A program made the position numbers and the translations under genes. A model generated the notes under the pieces. That model saw only the letters and a program-made list of their open reading frames with translations. It was not told where the DNA came from and did no database searches. Shown here in pieces: positions 33,680 through 43,459 of a stretch of DNA of 64,000 bases (within the stretch, counting starts at the first letter, position 1; each line of letters begins with the position of its first letter). The DNA is taken from NCBI RefSeq assembly GCF_040954645.1, contig NC_092804.1:152219108-152283107 (forward strand), written 5' to 3'. The DNA comes from Diabrotica undecimpunctata. Lineage: Eukaryota > Arthropoda > Insecta > Coleoptera > Chrysomelidae.

Positions 33680-35497
33680 TTTTATTAAACCGCTTTACAA
33701 TATGGCAAATGCTGCTCCAGAAGTTGTAAAGAAAATAAAGCATGTAAAAAAAATTTCAAATTAATATCAAACAAACTAATCATTGCATGTGTTTAACTTC
33801 CGTTTCAGAGAAAGAAATAAGTCACATAATAAATAACTTAAAAAACAAGCATAGCAAGGGTATGATGAAATATCAACCAACTTAATTAAATATGTGTCAT
33901 CAGAGATTTCTCTTCCTCTTTCTTTTATAGTTAATGCTTCTCTCAGGCAAGGTAAATTTCCTCAAAGTTTAAAACTGGCAATTGTGAAGCCACTACATAA
34001 AATAGGTGATGTTACTAAGATGGAGAACTATAGACCAATAAGCCTTCTTCCATCATTCTCAAAAATATTCGAAAAAGCAATATATTTCAGACTACAAAAC
34101 TTTTTTACTACAAACAACTTATTTAGTAAGACACAGCATGGTTTTCTCGCAGGGAGATATGTTGAGACTTGATTTGCCTTGATGATTGACTTGATTTGAT
34201 GATTTTATATCAAAAATTTTAGAAAAACTGGAGGCAAAGATGAAAAAACTAGGTGCTTTTTTTGGACCCATCTAAAGCTTTCGATAGCCTAGCTCATGTT
34301 CTTTTATTACAAAAATTACATCTTTATGGAATACAGGGACGGGCATTAAAATCGATAAAATCATTTCTCACAGATAGGTCGCAAAAGGTATGCCTGGAAA
34401 AAAGGGGATGTAAGGTTTACTCTGATCCTATCAATTTAAAATTAAACATACCTCAGGGGAGTGTCCAGAGGCCTTTTCTCTTTTTGGTCTACATCAACGA
34501 CCTTCCAAATGCGGTGGTTAGTAGTTCCTCAAACCTTGTAAATTTCGCTGATGACTCAAATGTGCTTTTCTGGGAAAAAAACTTTAGAAACACTCCTCAC
34601 AGTGGCAGAGCAAATTATAAGCAAGGCTGAACAGTGGTTCAGTGGAAATCGGTTGTTGCTTAATACTGATAAGACAGTTTTTGTCTACTTTAGAACCAGC
34701 CAGTCACGAGAACAGTTTCCATATACAATTAATTTTCTATCACAAAACACGGAACCTGCTAGATCAGTTAAATTTCTTGGTATTCATATTGAGCAGAATC
34801 TGAATTGGGGGGAACAAATACAAAATACAACAAAGAAACTGAATAGAGCCTGCTACTCATTAAGAGTGTTAAAGAGCTATCTAGACCAGGGGATTTTACT
34901 ATCAGTATATTATGCAAACTTTTATTCTGTTATGCGATATGGAAAAATCTTCTGGGGTGCTGCAGTAGATTGCTCAACTGTCTATATAGTCCAAAAAAAG
35001 GCAGTCCGTGTGATCTTAGGATTGAAGGCGGGAGAATCCTGTAGACGCCGATTTAAATCACTCAATATACTCACTTTCCAAAAATTTCCTTTTTACAATT
35101 TTTCCTTGTTTTGTCACCTGTTTCCCAATCATGAATATAATACAAGAAGCCTTAATTTGAATTTACCACTTCACAGATTGTCTATAACAGAAAGAAGTCC
35201 TTTGTATGCGTGTGTTAAATTTTATAATAGTCTACCATCTGACATTCAACAGGAAACACACTATAGAGCTTTTAAAAGAAAGGTTTTTCAACACCTAGTT
35301 GACATTGAGCCCTATACTGTGGCGGAGTGCCTGGCCTATTCTTCTCCTTGATCAGCATATTTAATTTGTAATGTTAATATATTTTAAATGTGTGATGTCA
35401 ATATATATTTTTTTAATCTGTAATGAATAATGTGACGTTATTTCATCAATTATGTTTGAAAATTTATGCAAATAAAAATTTACTTTACTCTACTCTA
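33680..35497 (+). mobile_element. CR1-like LINE, RT and C-terminus, frameshifted
   Basis: The RT opens with SEKEISHIINNLKNK, then VNASLRQGKFPQSLKLAIVK, NYRPISLLPSFSKIFEKAI, FSKTQHGFLAGR. A break at about 34165 follows, then FLDPSKAFDSLAHVLLLQKL (motif A), LYGIQGRALKSIKSFLTDR, IPQGSVQRPFLFLVYINDLP, LVNFADDSNVLF. Another frameshift near 34560 leads to AEQWFSGNRLLLNTDKT, VKFLGIHIEQNLNWGEQI and the C-terminus to 35351. The 3' region ends in tttactttactctactctac, a short-unit tail typical of CR1-group elements. NYRPISLLP and GSV-PFLFLVYINDLP separate it from the RTE-like copies. Confidence 0.85.
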
Positions 35498-36785
35498 CAA
35501 TAAAGATTTCTGGTACAAAAACTTGTACAGATATAAAGGGAGCATTACTTCATGAAAAATAAAGTGCGCACTGTCTGATATAAAATGCAAAATTATACGG
35601 TAGACGTGTGGAAAATCCAGAAATTTAAAATTTAAAATGCAAACATCGAAGAACACTAGTTATTCAGAGGTCGGCCGTGACTGGGAGTGTGGAAAGTCCT
35701 AAAAAGACCTGGATGTCTTCCATTTTCCATGGGCCATTCACATTTCCACGGTGAAAAGATGAAGTCGCACCAGGCCCTAAAATATGGTCCGCGATAAGAA
35801 AGCATCTCTCCGTACATTTACTTAAAAAATGCCCTACTAATAGTCCGCAGAAATGAGATTATATACAGTTTGGCGAATGGCCGTTTTGGGAGCAGTAGCG
35901 AAAGTAGGTCGAATAATTTACAAGGTGAAGAAACGCTAAATGAGAAATTATTTTTAAGGGTGCCTAATTAATTTAATATATACAGAAGTAAAGGTAAAAG
36001 GGTTAAATAAATTATGATTTAGGTACACTTATTTTTTATTAAATGAGTATAAGAATACTCCTCTTGTGTAGTATTGTAGTTTAATATTATTTGTAATTAA
36101 GTGTTATTGGAATTTGACGTTATTTAATAATACAAAAAAAATTACTTAAAATATAAACTGTATTGTTGAATAGTTTATATTTTAAGTTTAAGAACAGAGA
36201 AGATTATACAGTTACTAGTGATTTTGCCCGTCACTATGCAACGGGGATCCAAGCAATTGCATCTACAATCACTCCACTTAATTTTTTTTGTCTTTCACCT
36301 ATATAAGGCTAGGACCTAGGAAATCGACCTACGTATAAAACCAGCGCAATTTTAGTTTGGCAATTTATTTAGTAGGAAAGCTCGAGTTTTGTATTATATT
36401 TTTTACCGATCACCAAATTCGCAGCCAATTTTTTAGGATGAACAAAATTTTCAAAATATTTAAAAATTTAATTTTTAAAATAATAAACTTCTTGCATGAA
36501 AGGGCCGATCTTTTTACCTCTAGATAAATATTGTCCTATCTGACAGATAGTTATTTGAAGGATAGACATTTATTTATAAAATAAAATAATGTAACTGTCT
36601 TTTCACGTCAAATTATGTTGCGGTTACATATTTGTAAGATAAATGTAAAATTTATTTCGGAACACACCAATATTTATTTTTTTTTTCATAGCTAACGTTA
36701 AAGTGTTGCTATAACAACTGTTTTGAGTAGATAAACTAACACTTTAACCGCAAGGGTAGATAAAGTGACACTTTAACAGCAAGAG
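35498..36785. other. Non-coding stretch
   Basis: No recognisable protein was seen. 36121-36185 contains a small inverted repeat (cttaaaatataaact against agtttatattttaag). 36770-36850 may hold the 3' flank of the Crypton-like relic. Confidence 0.45.
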
Positions 36786-36849
36786 TAGATAAAATGTTTT
36801 AACTGTTTTTTATTCAATAAAATTTACAAATTCAAACACATTAAAGATT

Positions 36850-37709
36850 AAAAACAACTGAAATTTTACAATTAACATTATTAGAAATATCTATTTTTGG
36901 AGCATCACAACTTGTACTCGTTAGCTTAAACACTTGATTTGTATTGGATTGATTTTCTGGTCCGCCAACTATACACTTGGATACAGTAATCTTGTTAATC
37001 CCTACCGGTTGAGTAGTGCACTTTTGCTGTAATTTACAAAAAACTTACTGTGAGGTACGTTTTTGGGGCGTAAGGCAAAATAATTTCTCACGATTTCCAA
37101 GAAGCTCAGTCCACTTTTCTTGTCAGTAATACAAAACGACCTTTCCTGCTTGGTTTTAGTATCAGATAATGAAACGATGATCACCGATTTTCTGTCGTCC
37201 ACGTTAAACACTTCTAACTTGTACAATTCATCGGACCTAGTCGCTCCATGCACACCAAAAATAACAATAACCTTCATCGACAAATAAACGTCATCAGAAG
37301 CTTCTGTCAGAAATTTAATAATGTCATCTGACTCCAGGATTTTATACTTTTTAGCTTTGTATCCTCCACTCAGGTTTTTTAGTAAGGTGGTTAACTTGCT
37401 GAATTTAGAAATGTCACAATTTTCATTCACCAACAACGTACGCTTCAGCATCGAATAATACGACCATAATGACGATGGCATAGCTTTCTTCGACTTTTCA
37501 GAAAAATACGCCAGAAGTATTTTTTTACTCAAGCCATTGATATTCTTAATGCTTTACCACTTTTTAAAAGACTAGTATTCTTTCTCATACATCATCCTAG
37601 ATTTTTGTGGCAACAATAAACTCTCTGCTTCCAACGCTGCATTTTCTACATCTGATGGCAGGTTTTCCTTTTCTTGTGTCAATTCTTTTCCGTCCATTTC
37701 GTATTTAAT
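36850..37709 (-). pseudogene. Crypton-like tyrosine recombinase relic
   Basis: On the minus strand the N-terminal piece reads ENAALEAESLLLPQKSRMMY, then EKEY. A frameshift near 37560 leads to ILLAYFSEKSKKAMPSSLWS, YYSMLKRTLLVNENCDISKF, then the catalytic half: YLSMKVIVIFGVHGATRSDE, in which R of GATRSDEL fits the first catalytic Arg of tyrosine recombinases. Next come VSLSDTKTKQERSF and NYFALRPKNVPHSKFFVNY. A second frameshift leads to KCTTQPVGINKI and then an unrelated-looking tail. The H-x-x-R and Tyr boxes that should follow are absent, so strand cleavage is impossible. The pattern matches Crypton elements and domesticated ZMYM/QRICH1-type proteins. A transposon relic is likelier given the lesions. 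Confidence 0.72.
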
Positions 37710-37901
37710 CACTTTGTACACAACACGCAACAATATTCTCCGCAAAAACCAAAACGTAACATTTGTTTGACATTTGTTGACAGAGTAATTCATATCCCTA
37801 GCAACGGAGCAACACAACTGCGATTTTTGTGCTAAAAATTACAATTTTCTTTGAAATTCTATTTTTCACCTGAATTTGGAGTCTTGCTATAGAAAAAAAT
37901 G

Positions 37902-38023
37902 TTGTATTGCACACGACGATAAAATTTCATTATCTTCTCGAGCATAATTAGCGTCTCGACTGATGTCTCGACGCTAAAAAATGCTCTCGAATATAAAGTA
38001 CAATTTTATCGTCTTGTACAATA
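37902..38023. repeat. Imperfect inverted repeat of about 58-bp arms
   Basis: The left arm runs to gcgtctcgac at 37960 and the right arm starts gtctcgacgct at 37965. The outer parts (cacgacgataaaatt against aattttatcgtcttg) also pair. It sits just upstream of the Crypton-like relic and may be a separate fold-back. Confidence 0.75.
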
Positions 38024-38059
38024 AATAACTATTTTTTTATTATTAAGTAAACCGCGTCA

Positions 38060-39378
38060 ACCATAAGAGGTTATGGGCGGGGAAAAGCTGTACATAAAAC
38101 CAGATGTTTGCTTATAACAACTAATTACAATTAAGAACTTAAGTCTATTTTTATTTAGATTGTACAATTTAGTTAGTTTTAGAAACTTCACTTTATCACA
38201 TTTATTATAGTTCAGAGCACTTTTCAGGTCACTTTGAAGTCGTTTCAGGTGATAGAGTGGGCAACTAACAATAATGTGTTTGATTGTCAGAGGAATATCA
38301 CAAACATAGCACAGTTTTTGTTGTTCTTTCTTCATTAGGTACTGGTGGGTTAACTTGGTATGTTTTATTCTCAAGCGGTGTTGAGGTTGGGTATGACTTG
38401 ATCTCGTCGTTTTTGTGGCATTATTCCTTTTGGAGACAAATTTGGATTGATGCGTTGTAGTTTGTTGTTTTCAAGTTTTTTCCATCTTTCGAGCCATATT
38501 CTCATTGAAAATTCTTTGATGATATTTTGAATGACAGAATGAGGAATTTGAGCTCTTTATCTGGTCTATTCGTATTGCAGGCTTCTTTAGCTTCCCGATC
38601 AGCTTTTTCATTACTTATTATGCCTACATGAAAAGGAATCCAAACAAATTCTACCCTTTTATTTTTACTGTAAAGTTCTTCTAAATCAATTTTAATTTGG
38701 CATAGTATTGGGTGGTTTGGGTAAACCCTTAATATTCCCTGTACTTCGCTTAAAAAATCTGTGAAAATGACTGCTTCCAATTTGGGCTGGTTTGATAGAT
38801 GTTGTAGGGCTTTAGATGTGGCAAACAATTCGGCGGAATATATGGAGTACTCCTTAGGTAGCTGGAACTGATGTTTAATTGTTTCGTCAACGAAAGCTGC
38901 GCCTATCGTTTCCATTTCAGAAGTTTTTGACGCATCTGTATATATTTGGTAATATGTTTTGTACTTGTCTTTAATCGCTTGAAACCGTTGTAGAATTATA
39001 TGTGATGAAGTATTAGATGTAGGATACAGTAGAAGATTTGTATTACATTTGGGGAGTTTTATGGTCCAAGGAGGAGTGTAGTTTATTTCATTGAAAATAA
39101 TTATCGGAAAATTGAAACTGTGAAACACTGATTATTTTACTAAATGATGTAGAAAGAAAGGGTTTTTGTTCAAAAATTAAATGAAAATTGTCAGAAAATG
39201 TGTAGGAGTAAGAAGGATTATTAGAGTTTGCTCCAATTTTAGCTGCATATTGTAGGCTTAGTTGGTGTCTTCTAATTGAAAGAGGTGGTTCATCAGCCTC
39301 TGCATACAGACTTGCTACTAGACTGGTCCCGTAGGCTCCAAGTGCAAGCTTTAATGCGGTATTTTGTATGATGTTTTT
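38060..39378 (-). pseudogene. I-group LINE: RNase H domain and C-terminus
   Basis: On the minus strand, 39378-39150 reads the end of the RT thumb (NTALKLALGAYGTSLVASLY, EPPLSIRRHQLSLQYAAKI). The RNase H domain follows at about 38960-38530: YQIYTDASKT, SAELFATSKAL, VIFTDFLSEVQG, VWIPFHVGIISNEKADREAK. These hold the D-E-D-H catalytic set. After a frameshift the C-terminal zinc-knuckle-like region follows: WLERWKKLENNKL, RIKHTKLTHQYL, CYVCDIPLTIKHIIVSCPLY. RNase H carried after the RT is typical of the I/R1/Loa groups. The endonuclease and RT core are missing. Confidence 0.83.
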
Positions 39379-39478
39379 TTGTTTTTTTTTTTATTTATCG
39401 TTGGAAGGAGTATTTTCCTGTGATGCGTCAGTATCTTCAGAGGTGTCATCTTGAATACTAAAATCTTGGTTTATTTTA

Positions 39479-39754
39479 CTAAGTAGTTTCTTTTATTCTT
39501 GTAATTCTAGATTTAACTGCTCTTTCGTTCAACATGGGATATATTTCAGTTAGCATATGTCCCAACCCGTGTATATCTTGTGTGTATTTTAGGACCAGTT
39601 CTACTGGGGTGGAAAAACCGTGAACGTCTTCTAAGAATCCTAGTAACTGGGTGTAATTTAGTACATATGGTGGTGATGCATCCTGGATAAATTGTTTGAC
39701 TGGTTGTAATAACGACTTAATATTAGCAGTTTCTGAAGTGGATTTTATAAACAA
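39479..39754 (-). pseudogene. Possible ORF1 (gag-like) tail of the same LINE
   Basis: A 91-codon minus frame (LLQPVKQFIQDASPP, YTQLLGFLEDVHGFSTPVEL, EIYPMLNERAVKSRITR) followed by an acidic tail lies directly before the RNase H LINE on the same strand. Its helical character and position suggest the C-terminus of ORF1, with the endonuclease and RT deleted between. I do not recognise a specific family motif. Confidence 0.4.
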
Positions 39755-39929
39755 TAAACATCATACTGATCATACTTTTTGATTTCATTAAATCTTTTAA
39801 TATTCATGTCTCTAACCTACACTAAACAACAATATTTAGGTTATATTTTTGATTTCGCGATAACCTAGAACATAATTAACGAACTACAATAAACACAATT
39901 TATTGTCCAGATAAGTTTTTATTCAGTAT

Positions 39930-40250
39930 TTATTTCAAGGATCTTTTGAAATAGTTTCGTAATATTTCTTGTTAAGGCTCTTTCTTTATAATTTAGCAAT
40001 TCATTCGTAATTGGATCCGGACGTGGGACTTTTCGGTTTTTTAATCTTCCTATATTCTTTATCACCTCCTCCTTCGTTATTGTTACCAGCTCGTCTTCTG
40101 CTTCTCCATATTCTTCATCTGTCTCTTTATCTTGTCTTGTGGGTGTCTTATTACTTTGATAGTGAATATACGCCTTTCGTTTTTAATAGGCTAAAGTTTA
40201 AATTTCCTTGGTGAACCATGGTTTGATCTTTCTTTCGCTATTTATTTACC
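39930..40250 (-). pseudogene. LINE RT N-terminal linker fragment
   Basis: On the minus strand it reads RKIKPWFTKEI, then an acidic stretch, then ITKEEVIKNIGRLKNRKVPR, PDPITNELLNYKERALTRNI and TKLFQKIL before a stop. This is the finger region of a non-LTR RT just before the catalytic core, with the rest missing. Confidence 0.65.
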
Positions 40251-40422
40251 TTCCTTGTTTCGATCCCGTGACATATTGTAAGATAGGCATATTTATTTGA
40301 ATGGGAGATAATACCTTGAACAAGTAAGTATCTTTCTAAGAATTTTTTTTAAGACTAGGTTGGTATTTTCTATAAATGCAAAACAGCATAAATAAAAAGA
40401 AATGGTAATTTAAATAAAATAA

Positions 40423-40486
<64 letters not shown>
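40423..40486. repeat. (TA)n microsatellite
   Basis: About 32 TA units are present. They abut the 3' end of a minus-strand LINE fragment and may be its tail or its target. Confidence 0.95.
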
Positions 40487-40488
<2 letters not shown>

Positions 40489-40705
40489 GTCGGTTTACAA
40501 CGTTCTTCGACGTCTTCCGATTTCCAATCTCCATCTCATTCTATCGTTCCATAGATCGTCCTCCAGTTCTCTTTCTCTGATTTCTTTATCAACTCCTTCT
40601 CTCCAACTTCTTCTAGGCCTTCCTGGTCTTCGCCTACCTCTTGGTTGCCATTCTAGAATTTGTCTTGGCATTCTATTCTCCGGCATTCTCCTTACGTGTC
40701 GATAA
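40487..40705 (-). mobile_element. LINE C-terminal fragment ending at a (TA)n tract
   Basis: The minus frame reads RMPENRMPRQILEWQPRGRR, RPGRPRRSWREGVDKEIRER and WNDRMRWRLEIGRRRRTL with a stop next to the (TA)n. The GRRRPGRPRRSW pattern marks the last part of LINE second ORFs. The relatively GC-rich sequence suggests a young copy. Confidence 0.75.
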
Positions 40706-41322
40706 ATAAGTCGATAATTTAAGAAATTTTTAAATAATTCTGATCAATAAATATATTACAAACCGCTTACACCAAACACCAAGTTGGGCGATATTTTGCC
40801 CCGCATGCAATCATCTAACCTTTTTAACAATAATCTATTAATTTTTAGAAATAATCAACATATTTAGGATTCTTGCTTTTTTGTACTTATAAGAAACAAC
40901 CTTTGTAAGTACAGTAAAAATACTAACGGAAATTGGTCAGCTGGGGGGAAAGTTCACTCCCCTGGCAAAAGGTTAAAAAAATGGGGAACTGTAGCTGCTG
41001 TTTGAAAAACCAGACTTGATGACTGAAATAAAGAAAGGGACGGTAAGATGGGATATCACAAGTGAACCCATGAATTATCTTAAAAAATCAGAGAACGATG
41101 TGGCCAGTTAAATGGTGTAAAAGAACAAGTATGAAAAAATACTGTACTCGTAGGAAACTTGATTTTCTTTTAAAATTTATTTAATATTATAAAGATGAAA
41201 TATTCTAAAACACACAAATGCATAAAGCAAACTTTCAACTATGATTTGTTTTGTCTTTACTTAGTTTGCGATACACATAAACACAGTAGATATTAACCAT
41301 TACGGCTAAAGAATTTATTAAA
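40706..41322. other. Non-coding stretch
   Basis: Nothing recognisable was seen. It lies directly upstream of the Tigger C-terminal fragment and may include decayed parts of that element. Confidence 0.4.
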
Positions 41323-41649
41323 ATGAAGGAGGATGCCTTGATTAAAATAGCTCAAAACCTATAAAAAATAAAACGTAAGAGAAAGCCAGGCGAATCGTCA
41401 CTATCTGAAGATGTTGCTCTAAATGACACTAGTGGTGATTAAAACATGAGTGATATTGAAAATGAGTGTGTTGGGTGCAACGGGGACTATCGCCAAACAT
41501 GTAAAAAAGATGACTTGTTACAATGTATTTTTTGTAAGCGCTGGTTATATGAAAATTGTACTGGCTTCGCTTATCTCTGTAACAAGTGCGGAAAGTCTCT
41601 TGCTATTAAAAAAAAAATGTTTAGCTTGGTCCATATCTCCTACTTCTAG
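41323..41649 (+). pseudogene. Tigger/pogo-like transposase C-terminus with Cys-rich finger
   Basis: One frame with two stops reads KRKRKPGESSLSED, then ECVGCNGDYRQTCKKDDLLQ, CIFCKRWLYENCTGFAYLCN, KCGKS. This is the PHD-like cysteine finger found at the C-terminus of many insect pogo/Tigger transposases: C-x2-C, then C-x2-C-x-RW, then C and C-x2-C. The catalytic domain is absent. A GGTCCATCTCTCCT-type motif follows at 41672 (inverted) and 41851. Confidence 0.75.
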
Positions 41650-41669
41650 TAGCCCATCTCACCTCTACT

Positions 41670-43010
41670 GTTAAGGAGAGATGGACCGATGAGATGCCAG
41701 TGCATTATATTTTTTTTTTAGGTTTAAGAATTATAATTTCTAGTTTTTACTTAGAAAAAAATTGTATAATATAACTTAACAATGGTATTTGTTTTGGTAT
41801 ATTCTAATGTTTATTCAATAAAGAAACAGGCTTCAGTTTTCTAAAAGGTGGTCCATCTCTCCTCCCTATACCCTACATATTTTTTGACTAAACCCTTAAT
41901 ATAAATTAAGATAAAAGTTTGTTGTATGTATATAACAATTTGGAATTTCACAATTGAAACCTAAATAGAAAAGTATAATACTTCACGCATTTATGTTACA
42001 ATATGTTGAGACAGAAATTTTGTACCCGTTGCTAACAATCGCTCAAATTACCTGAAACCATTTCGAACAACGAGAAATCCTAACCTAATAAACCGCCTGA
42101 ACAGTACCGATTCCAAATCCTCGACTTTCCTTAATCCAATATCTAATGAAATGCATTAAATCCGTAAATAGAGTTTCCACCGTGGCATTAAATCTTCCTG
42201 CGATAGTCGGTATTTGCACACTTCTGACTTTCGACTAGACTACATTCTATCATGTTTTTTTATTTTGTTCTTTAAGAAAACATTTATTAAGTGTAAAGAT
42301 TTAGTTTTTCGCGAATAAAGATACCTGAGTCAAGTTAAAGGAAAACGACAATCCCATTTCAAAATAAAAATAGATCAACTGATGATAAAGTTAATCATTA
42401 TAATATGACACATATTTTGAAATAAGAAACTACTTGTTGATTTATCTTCTTATGTTAATTGTAAGTCCCTTGAGATTTTTTTTGTTTTATTTTAATTTCA
42501 AATTTTCTCAATACTTGTTCTATAATTTGTAAATTGAGCTTTTATTCAAGAATCTTGTTTGACACTCTAAAGTTTTCATTATCCATATTGTTTGTTTTTA
42601 TTCGACGTTTAAAAGTCGTTTTGGGTATTTCAAATACTTTGGCGGCTTCATTAATACCTATTAAACCATTGTGTACAGCATCTACGGCATCACTTAGCTC
42701 CCTAGAGGTGCAGTTACCTCACTTAGGTGTATTTTGTTTGCGAATATATTTATTGGGCATAATCCTAAAACAAAACATACTGGTCCACCTATCCTCAAAT
42801 AGGAGGACAGATGAACCTGCTCGTATTGTTTAAAATAAGCAGACTACAGCAATAGTTCTTACTCTATAACACATTTTAAATATAGTTCAATAATAAACTA
42901 ACAAATAATCGATTAAACTCCCCTGTTTTTATAAAAAATGAAAATTAAAAAACTCAAATAAAATTATCACACGTGGCAGACCGACTATCCTCCTGGTCCA
43001 TCTCTCCTCC
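41670..43010. repeat. Dispersed GGTCCATCTCTCC motifs of a Tigger-like element
   Basis: The motif GGTCCAYCTMTCC occurs at about 41851, 42782 and 42990 on the plus strand and in the opposite orientation at about 41674 and 42805. Two copies run into ccctataccctaca and ccctttacacta, which look like element ends next to TA. They are probably terminal or subterminal repeats of the Tigger pieces on either side. Confidence 0.6.
42530..42760 (-). pseudogene. Tigger/pogo-like transposase N-terminal helix-turn-helix
   Basis: The minus frame from an ATG at 42760 reads MPNKYIRKQNTP, a stop, then the Psq-type helix-turn-helix: SRELSDAVDAVHNGLIGINE, AAKVFEIPKTTFKRRIK. This is the DNA-binding start of pogo/Tigger proteins. 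It is on the opposite strand to the C-terminal piece at 41323, so the two are either separate copies or a rearranged one. Confidence 0.75.
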
Positions 43011-43459
43011 CTTTACACTATCTAAAAAATTTCGCAAATATTTACTGACGGGCACTTTCTGGAACATAACTACTGATGTGGTGCCATGTAGACCCCATTT
43101 AATTTCTATTTGGTATTGCCAAATTTTTTTTTAAATATGACAAATTATATTAAATATAATTTCTTGAATATATTTCACATTCGTGTATGTATTTTTTTTA
43201 TAATATTTTTCCAAATTGTTAGTTATTAAACATATTACAAATTACATGTCAAAATATCCCAAAAAATGAAATAGTTTACTAATAATATCGTTATTTTTTT
43301 ATTGTCGTTTATGTTTAAAAAAATGTTTATAAAATAGTTAAAAATACAAAATATAAAAACAAAGTAAAACAAAAAAATGAATCCCCTATATGAAAAACTG
43401 CAACACCCAAAACTTTAGCAATTTTGGAATTCAGATAAAAGGTTACTTTGCACATTCTT

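Noticed and set aside
40487..40705. Plus-strand leucine- and serine-rich frame
   Set aside because: It is antisense to the GRRRPGRPRRSW LINE tail on the minus strand.
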